This document shows, piece after piece, positions 58,223 to 64,000 of a stretch of DNA of 64,000 nucleotides; the stretch's first letter is position 1; the number at the start of each line of letters is the position of its first letter. The DNA comes from Phyto melanocephala (lineage: Eukaryota > Arthropoda > Insecta > Diptera > Rhinophoridae), in assembly GCA_941918925.1 (NCBI GenBank), contig OW799233.1:137648533-137712532 (forward strand). Direction: 5' to 3'. The position numbers and the translations under genes are program-made. Below the pieces are notes generated by a model that did not search any database, was not told the DNA's origin, and saw only the letters and a list, made by a program, of their open reading frames with translations.

Positions 58223-59589
58223 GCATTAAAATTAACTCCTCCTTTTAGAATTTAAAGAATAATTAAAACAAGTAAGAGCGCTATATTCGGCCGTGCGAAT
58301 CTTATATACCCTTCACAACGTGTAGTCATGCAATAACAGTAGTTTGTATCACCACTCATCCCATATGAAATACGTACATATATATAAAAAACATACATAT
58401 ATAAAAATATCCCATTGTAAAACTATGAATTTACGTATGTATGTTAAAAAAAAAAAAAAAATAAATTAAAAAAAAATAAAAAAAAAATTTAAAAAAAAAA
58501 ATAAAAAAAAAAAATTTTTAAAAAAATAATTAAAATCTATGTAATGTATATAAAACAAAAAAAAAATAAAAAAAAAATTAAAAAAAAAATTAAAAAAAAA
58601 ATAATAAAAATATAAATAATATATTAAATAAAAAATAAAAAATAAATAAAAAAAAAAAAAATAAAAAAAAATTTTTCTTGGCTCAGCTGGGATTCGATGC
58701 CACGTTTTCTCTAACCAGTATACACGTTTGTATGTATGTATGTTGTTGTTGTAATGTTGTTTTTGTGAATAAAAAATCGAGGTGGTCGTGGGTTTTTGCT
58801 CATATCTTAGTTGTTTATGAACCGATATTTCTGATTTTCAATACCGTTCTACTCCCGAATATTTCTGATATTTAAATACCTCACCCGGGTCCAAGCGATG
58901 TCGGGGGGCTTCAAAAAGTTGATTTCAACATACACACGGACAGACGGTCAGACGGACAGACTGACAGAGCTTAATCGACTCCCCTATTCATAAGCTTTCA
59001 GAAAATATATACTTTATGGGGTCGGAAATGAAAATTGTAGAAATTTCACACGGAATGACAAACCTATATATACCCTTTTTCACTGTGTGAAGGGTATAAA
59101 TAGGAAGGAGTGAACAGGAGAAAAACTTTGAAATATTCCCAACAACAATGTTGAGAAACATGCTTACTAGCAGTAAAATTGATTTGAAAATAGGAAACAT
59201 TATCGTCAATAATATTTCTCATAGAAAAATTGCTGTAAAAATAATTGTTTTATAGAAAAGAAAAACAGGCAAAAATTTCAAGAAATGAAGTTCCATAAGC
59301 GCCGATGTTTTATTGAATTATTATTATTTATTAAATTAACTCCTCCTTTTAATATTTAAAGAATAATTAAAAATAGGAAGGAGTAAGCAGGAGTTAAGTT
59401 TTAAAATATGCTTAACAACAATGTTGCGAAACATGTTTATTTGCAGTGATATTGATTTCAAAATAGGAAACATTATGGTCAACAATATTTCTAATAGAAA
59501 AATTGCTGTAAAAATAATTGTTTTATAGAAAAGAAAAACAGGCAAAAAATTTCAAGAAATTAAGTTCCATAAACGCCAATGTTTTATTA
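58223..59589. repeat. Local tandem duplication, one unit filled by DINE-1-like element
   Basis: Unit A (58223-58268 plus 59100-59330) and unit B (59331-59589) are direct copies, both starting TTAAATTAACTCCTCCTTTT-like. They share GAAACAT, TAGAAAAATTGCTGTAAAAA and GTTCCATAA. Unit B reads AATTAAAAATAGGAAGGAGT without interruption, whereas in unit A a DINE-1-like element lies at that point. Unit B is therefore a paralogous empty site. No gene is present. Confidence 0.9.
58269..59098 (-). mobile_element. DINE-1-like element with defined insertion point
   Basis: Reads CAAGTAAGAGCGC to AGGGTATAA. It has the A-rich core (58445-58675), GGCTCAGCTGGGATTCGATG, GAGGTGGTCGTGGG, AGCTTTCAGAAAATATATAC and ACCCTTTTTCACTGTGTGAA. 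The empty copy in unit B shows insertion within a run of A without a target duplication, apart from ambiguity of two As. This fits Helentron-type insertion between two like bases (TT on the element strand). It is the most informative copy for defining the family ends. Confidence 0.9.
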
Positions 59590-60507
59590 GCATTTGTGAA
59601 ATATGTTGAGCAACATTAACAACCTTTTATTTCGTATGAAATAATATGAACAAAAAGAAAATCTAGGACGGAGATTTTGTTTGCTCGATTTTAAAATTTA
59701 AAAAAACCGTTTGCCGGGCTTAAAGCATATTAAGACAAAAGATTGTTTAAAAAACAAAACATGAAAAACATTGGTTGCAACAATATAAAGTATTAAGTGG
59801 GAAAAGTAATATTTTGTATTTCTGCGCTAGCTGAATAAGCAGTAATCTCTTACTTTTAACACACTTAAAGAAAAACGTAATAAGAATCGGCTTAGGAGAT
59901 TTGTGTAAGAATTCATAAGATAAATGGTAATTTTCAAAAACTCCTATTCTTTAATATATAAAAACTTCACCAGTAATTACTTTGTTATCCCCTTGTATTT
60001 GTGTACTTCTATAGTCCTCTGTTAAATTTGTTTGTCCGTTTGTGTATGTTTGTGTACACTTGACGTCTATTAAGAGAGTATTATGAAATCATAATAAATA
60101 TCAAGTTCATTGTTAAATGTGAAAAAAAATATAAATGACTAAATTAATAAAAAATATTGTGAAAAAACTTTCCTCTATATCTTTGTGCTTTTACAGAATT
60201 TATTCAGCAAAAAAAAAAAAAAAATTATTGTTTGTCAAGTATGAATCCTCATTTTGATTATTAATTTTTTACAATAAAAGCTGTGGTTGAAAGACGAAAC
60301 TACATTAGAGCATGGGTATCATTACGAGTAATATTTTAGTGTTTTTTTATCTTCTTTTATTTTTAAATAAAACGTTTCATGATGCAAATTCATTATGATT
60401 TTCTTTTTTTCAAATCATTGTTGAATACTTATTCTATACAGACTGCTACGTTTATAAGTATCTTGTTTAATTTTCACTTTTTTTTTTTAATGTAATTGTT
60501 ATAAATT
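59590..60507. other. AT-rich DNA without genes
   Basis: No gene seen; poly-A near 60208-60223. Confidence 0.5.
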
Positions 60508-60656
60508 GAATTTTTATTTTGTCGAACTTTTCTGTTTAAACTATTATTTAAATTTTTAATCAGGCTTGAGTTCATATTAATATTCTTTATTTTTACAAAG
60601 AATTTTTTTTTAATTGTGATAAATGAAAGAATAAATCTTAAAAAATTATATTTTTA

Positions 60657-60725
60657 CCGACACTAGCCGAGTGGAATGCATTTTCGAAACCAGCTACGAT
60701 TTCATCATCAGCACTCTCTGATCGG
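60657..60725 (-). ncRNA. Type-I hammerhead ribozyme motif
   Basis: Reverse complement has CTGATGA (60711-60705), GAAATC/GGTTTC stem II, GAAA, TGCA-looped stem III and TC, with stem I GAGTG/CACTC and CCGA/TCGG closing. Sequence is the same as the two plus-strand copies downstream. Confidence 0.75.
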
Positions 60726-61216
60726 TGGTTACATGTTGGTTGTAAATATCATCTATTTAACTCACGGGACTTATGTTAATTGAATTCGGTAACTAATTTT
60801 TTTTTTTTAGTTTTTCCTATTTCATATATTTTTACCACAATGAGTTAGATTGAAATTTTAACCAAACAGCAACCCTTTTTACTTCCTGTTTGTTATTATC
60901 TTTCATTTATCACTATTTTTGTCCTGCTCTAGCCACCAGTTAGGTAGCGATAAGAACAGATAATTGTTTTTAACAATCAATGTTTATAATCATTCGTTTT
61001 ATTTTCTGTGAAGTCAGTATACAACGAAATAGTGATAAATGAAAGATAATAACAAACAGGAAGTAAAAAGGGTTGCTGTTTGGTTAAAATTTCAATCTAA
61101 CTCATTGTGGTAAAAATATATGAAATAGGAAAAACTAAAAAAAAATTAGTTACCGAATTCAATTAACATAAGTCCCGTGAGTTAAATAGATGATATTTAC
61201 AACCAACATGTAACCA

Positions 61217-61285
61217 CCGATCAGAGAGTGCTGATGATGAAATCGTAGCTGGTTTCGAAAATGCATTCCACTCGGCTAGTGTCGG
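61217..61285 (+). ncRNA. Type-I hammerhead ribozyme motif
   Basis: CTGATGA 61231-61237; one unpaired T at 61238; stem II 61239-61244 with 61251-61256; GAAA 61257-61260; stem III A61260-T61267 and A61261-T61266 around TGCA; C61268 is the predicted cleavage nucleotide. Stem I GAGTG (61226-61230) with CACTC, outer CCGA (61217-61220) with TCGG. Confidence 0.78.
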
Positions 61286-61815
61286 TAAAAATATAATTTT
61301 TCAAGATTTATTCTTTCATTTATCACAATTAAAAAAAAAAAAAAAAATTCTTTGTAAAAATAAAGAATATTAATATGAACTCAAGCCTGATTAAAAAAAA
61401 AAAAATTTAAATAATAGTTTAAACAGAAAAGTTCGACAAAATAAAAATTCAATTTATATAAACACAGGGCACGGTGCAAAAAAATCATTCATCCACTGTT
61501 AGTCAGTCAACATTTCGTTGTATACTGACTTCACAGAAAATAAAACGAATGATTATAAACATTGATTGTTAAAAACAATTATCTGTTCTTATCGCTACCT
61601 AACTGGTGGCTAGAGCAGGACAAAAATAGTGATAAATGAAAGATAATAACAAACAGGAAGTAAAAAGGGTTGCTGTTTAGTTAAAATTTCAATCTAACTC
61701 ATTGTGGTAAAAATATATGAAATAGGAAAAACTAAAAAAAAAAATTAGTTACCGAATTCAATTAACATAAGTCCCGTGAGTTAAAAAGATGATATTTACA
61801 ACCAACATGTAACCA

Positions 61816-61884
61816 CCGATCAGAGAGTGCTGATGATGAAATCGTAGCTGGTTTCGAAAATGCATTCCACTCGGCTAGTGTCGG
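61816..61884 (+). ncRNA. Type-I hammerhead ribozyme motif
   Basis: Same sequence and pairing as at 61217, one monomer downstream; CTGATGA 61830-61836 and predicted cleavage after C61867. Together the two would release a unit-length RNA of about 599 nt from a tandem transcript. Confidence 0.78.
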
Positions 61885-62019
61885 TAAAAATATAATTTTT
61901 CAAGATTTATTCTTTCATTTATCACAATTAAAAAAAAAATTCTTTGTAAAAATAAAGAATATTAATATGAACTCAAGCCTGATTAAAAATTTAAATAATA
62001 GTAATTGTTATACATTAAT

Positions 62020-62509
62020 ACAAGCAAAGAAAAACCATGGTTACGACATTATCACGACGGTCATATTATATTTTCCGTAACAACATTTGGTTACCAAAAA
62101 CAAGTAATAGTTATTTTTATTTTGTTGTATCATTTATTTCGTTACGACAATCAAGTGCTTGTTTGAATTTTATCATTTACGGTTTTTTAAATACGGTTGT
62201 CCTGCAAAAATAGTATGATTCATAAAATTATTGTAACAAAAATGGTTTGGTGTTTTTGCAAAATTAACATATTCAAAAGCATTCTATAAATGTTGTGTAA
62301 AACAAAAGTATGATTACAACAAAAAAAAAAATGTTTTCAATGGTTCTATTTGTAGTCATGATATGATTATTTCATGATACTTTTATTAAACATTATAATG
62401 ATAACTTGCAACCATTATATGTTTTGAACACAATAATAAATACAATGAAATCATAGTATGTTCTCTTCGATTATGGTTACCACAACCATGTTTTTTTCTT
62501 TGCGTGTAT
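62020..62509. mobile_element. MITE, CACGCA/ACCATGGTTACGA family
   Basis: Left end ACAAGCAAAGAAAAACCATG, right end reversed ACACGCAAAGAAAAAAACATGG then TTGTGGTAAC. The interior matches 50045-50418 with about 115 extra bases. It lies directly after the hammerhead cluster. Non-coding. Confidence 0.78.
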
Positions 62510-62649
62510 GATACCGAAAATAGGTAGAAATGTTAAAGTTCAGAAAATTGGATTTATTTTTATTTATAAACTTAAAGGAGTGATTTCTTTTTTCATTAAT
62601 TTTTTTTTTATCAACTTATGTTTATATTCAATATAAATATTCAATTCAT

Positions 62650-62730
62650 AAGTAAACTGCTAAAGAGAGCTATGATGAAATCTTAGCTGGTTTCGAAAAT
62701 GCATTCTACTCGTCTAAGATTCGAATAATT
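62650..62730 (+). repeat. Decayed hammerhead repeat fragment
   Basis: GATGAAATCTTAGCTGGTTT, CGAAAATGCATTCTACTCG are recognisable, but the first core box has lost a base (CTATGATGA in place of CTGATGATGA), so the ribozyme is broken. Confidence 0.7.
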
Positions 62731-62894
62731 TTGTCAGTGTTCTTAAATGTTTACAATTCAGTTGAAAAATGTATTAGGAAGGTCAATCATTTATGAAAAT
62801 GTACTTAAGCCAAAATAATTGATAATTGTAAATTTATCAATATAACAAATAGCAATTAAATATAAAAAATACACAATTAATTAACTTTAGAAAA

Positions 62895-63050
62895 CATTTG
62901 AAGTCATAATATGATAATTGCATGATACTATATTTAAACGGAAAACTGTTACTGACAACCATAATATGTTTAAATTTACAATAATACAACTCAATTATAA
63001 TATGATGCTCTTCAATAATGATTACCCCAACCATGTTTTTGGCGTGTGGT
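62895..63050. repeat. MITE fragment (right half)
   Basis: Matches the right half of 62020-62509: ATGATAATTGCATGATAC, CAACCATAATATGTTT, GCTCTTCAATAATGATTACC and the end CCAACCATGTTTTTGGCGTGTG. The left half is missing. Confidence 0.65.
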
Positions 63051-64000
63051 TGTACAACTTATTGAAATCGTACAGCACATTATAAAAAATGTTTTTCCTT
63101 GTTGTATGAAGCTACCATAGATTTTAAAATAAAAAAGTTGTTTCTTACATTTATTTTTACTCTGTTTACATAATCAACTAAATATGTTTAGATTATGTAG
63201 AAGCGAGGGGCAGTTAACACTACAAATGAACATACACTTAAGGCTGCGATACAACAGTAAACTTCATATTTCCATGACAAATAATTGCTTAATTAATAAA
63301 TCATAGAAACCCGATATATTGTACACATTTTCTTTAGGCCAATAAAAGTTGTATTTTATATTGTATTATTAGCAATGCATTGAGATCTAGCAAAGAAAGA
63401 ATTTTTTATATCAATAGTGGTAAGAACTATCATAGTAGAATTCAACTGCGTTAACAGATTTTTTTGGTTTTCATTGGAGTTTAGCTTAGGGCAAACGTCA
63501 GGCAAAGTGGTCTTTGTGACTGACTAAAACCAAATCTAAGGGAGTCCTCTCTTACAAAGTTTTCTGGCTAGACACAGCAAGCTCAAATATTATTTGAGTA
63601 AAGTTGGTAGATTGTATTTAGTAACCCGTCGGCTGTGCAACATGTAGAATAAAACCGCGAAATATATTATACACCAAGAGATGGCAGAGAATTCCAGGGA
63701 TTAAATATAAGTTAAGCTTATACATTTACGTTACCCATGTGTGTTTACATTTTGACGCTTTTATGGTCTCTTAACTCTCTCTTTTTATTTTTTCGAATAT
63801 CTTTTTTTAGAAAGCATACAGTACAGGTAGCTTCATTTTAATATTTTATACAATACTAAAATAAATAAAAAAGACGAGAATAATTGTCGTATGGGTATTT
63901 TTTTAAGTTCCGAAAATTATTTTGAAAGATTTAACAGTCAAACGAAATGTCGCACTTGCTTACATTTATAAGCAGTATACTCAGGGAAAATCATTATCGA
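63051..64000. other. AT-rich DNA without genes
   Basis: No gene, RNA or repeat family recognised to the end of the window. Confidence 0.5.

Larger units (their letters stand above)
60508..62003. repeat. Inverted plus tandem cluster of hammerhead-bearing repeat, locus 2
   Basis: One copy lies on the minus strand (about 60508-61028). Joined to it at about 61028 are two copies on the plus strand in tandem (61029-62003), whose hammerhead cleavage points are 599 bp apart (61268, 61867). Copies are nearly identical to one another, so this is recent. Shared text includes TCGCTACCTAACTGGTGGCT, CCGAATTCAATTAAC and CACAGGGCACGGTGCAAA. No open frame over 60 codons occurs. Inverted and tandem terminal repeats are a known habit of Penelope-like elements. 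Confidence 0.85.

Overview
This window looks like non-coding DNA from a higher fly (Brachycera, probably a calyptrate such as a blowfly or house-fly relative). The base composition is strongly AT-rich, and no host gene, rRNA or intact tRNA gene is visible. The repeat families fit this placement. Four well-preserved and several decayed Helentron-associated DINE-1/INE-1-like elements carry the sequence words of Drosophila INE-1: TTATACCC at the start, TTTCCGACC followed by TAAAGTATATAT, GTCTGTCCGTCTGTCC in the middle, and a hairpin followed by CTCTTACTTGTTT at the end. The fly assignment is inference from repeat types; the elements themselves are read directly.

Layout. 0-3 kb: a tandem pair of repeat monomers carrying hammerhead-ribozyme motifs, then a 0.9-kb mariner-superfamily deletion derivative (2.87-3.78 kb). 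4-15.5 kb: decayed Tc1-like (DD37E-type) transposases, two Helitrons, old DINE-1-like copies and a CCCAGCA-ended MITE family. 15.5-21.4 kb: a DINE-1-like element in otherwise featureless AT-rich DNA. 21.4-24.6 kb: a second mariner-type element, then a hAT remnant with 8-bp target duplications that a DINE-1-like element has split. 27-32.6 kb: mariner fragments, a tRNA-derived SINE and a further Tc1-like wreck holding a hairpin MITE. 34.5-42.4 kb: Helitron end, DINE-1-like copies, a MITE with 20-bp perfect terminal repeats, and a 5'-truncated RNase H-bearing LINE with 13-bp target duplications. 45-57.4 kb: two Jockey/CR1-like LINEs with a conserved 3'-terminal stem-loop, an R1-clade LINE tail interrupted by a MITE, three related Helitrons, and another Tc1-like wreck. 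58-63 kb: a local tandem duplication with a DINE-1-like insertion in only one unit, and a large inverted/tandem cluster of the hammerhead repeats.

Nothing in the window works as a pathway. All coding stretches are broken transposase or reverse transcriptase fragments, and the order of nesting records successive waves of insertion. The most notable system is a dispersed repeat of about 580-600 bp, arranged in tandem and inverted copies, whose monomers each contain a compact type-I hammerhead-ribozyme motif. This is the architecture expected of Penelope-like element terminal repeats or of animal retrozymes, but no reverse transcriptase of that class is present here.
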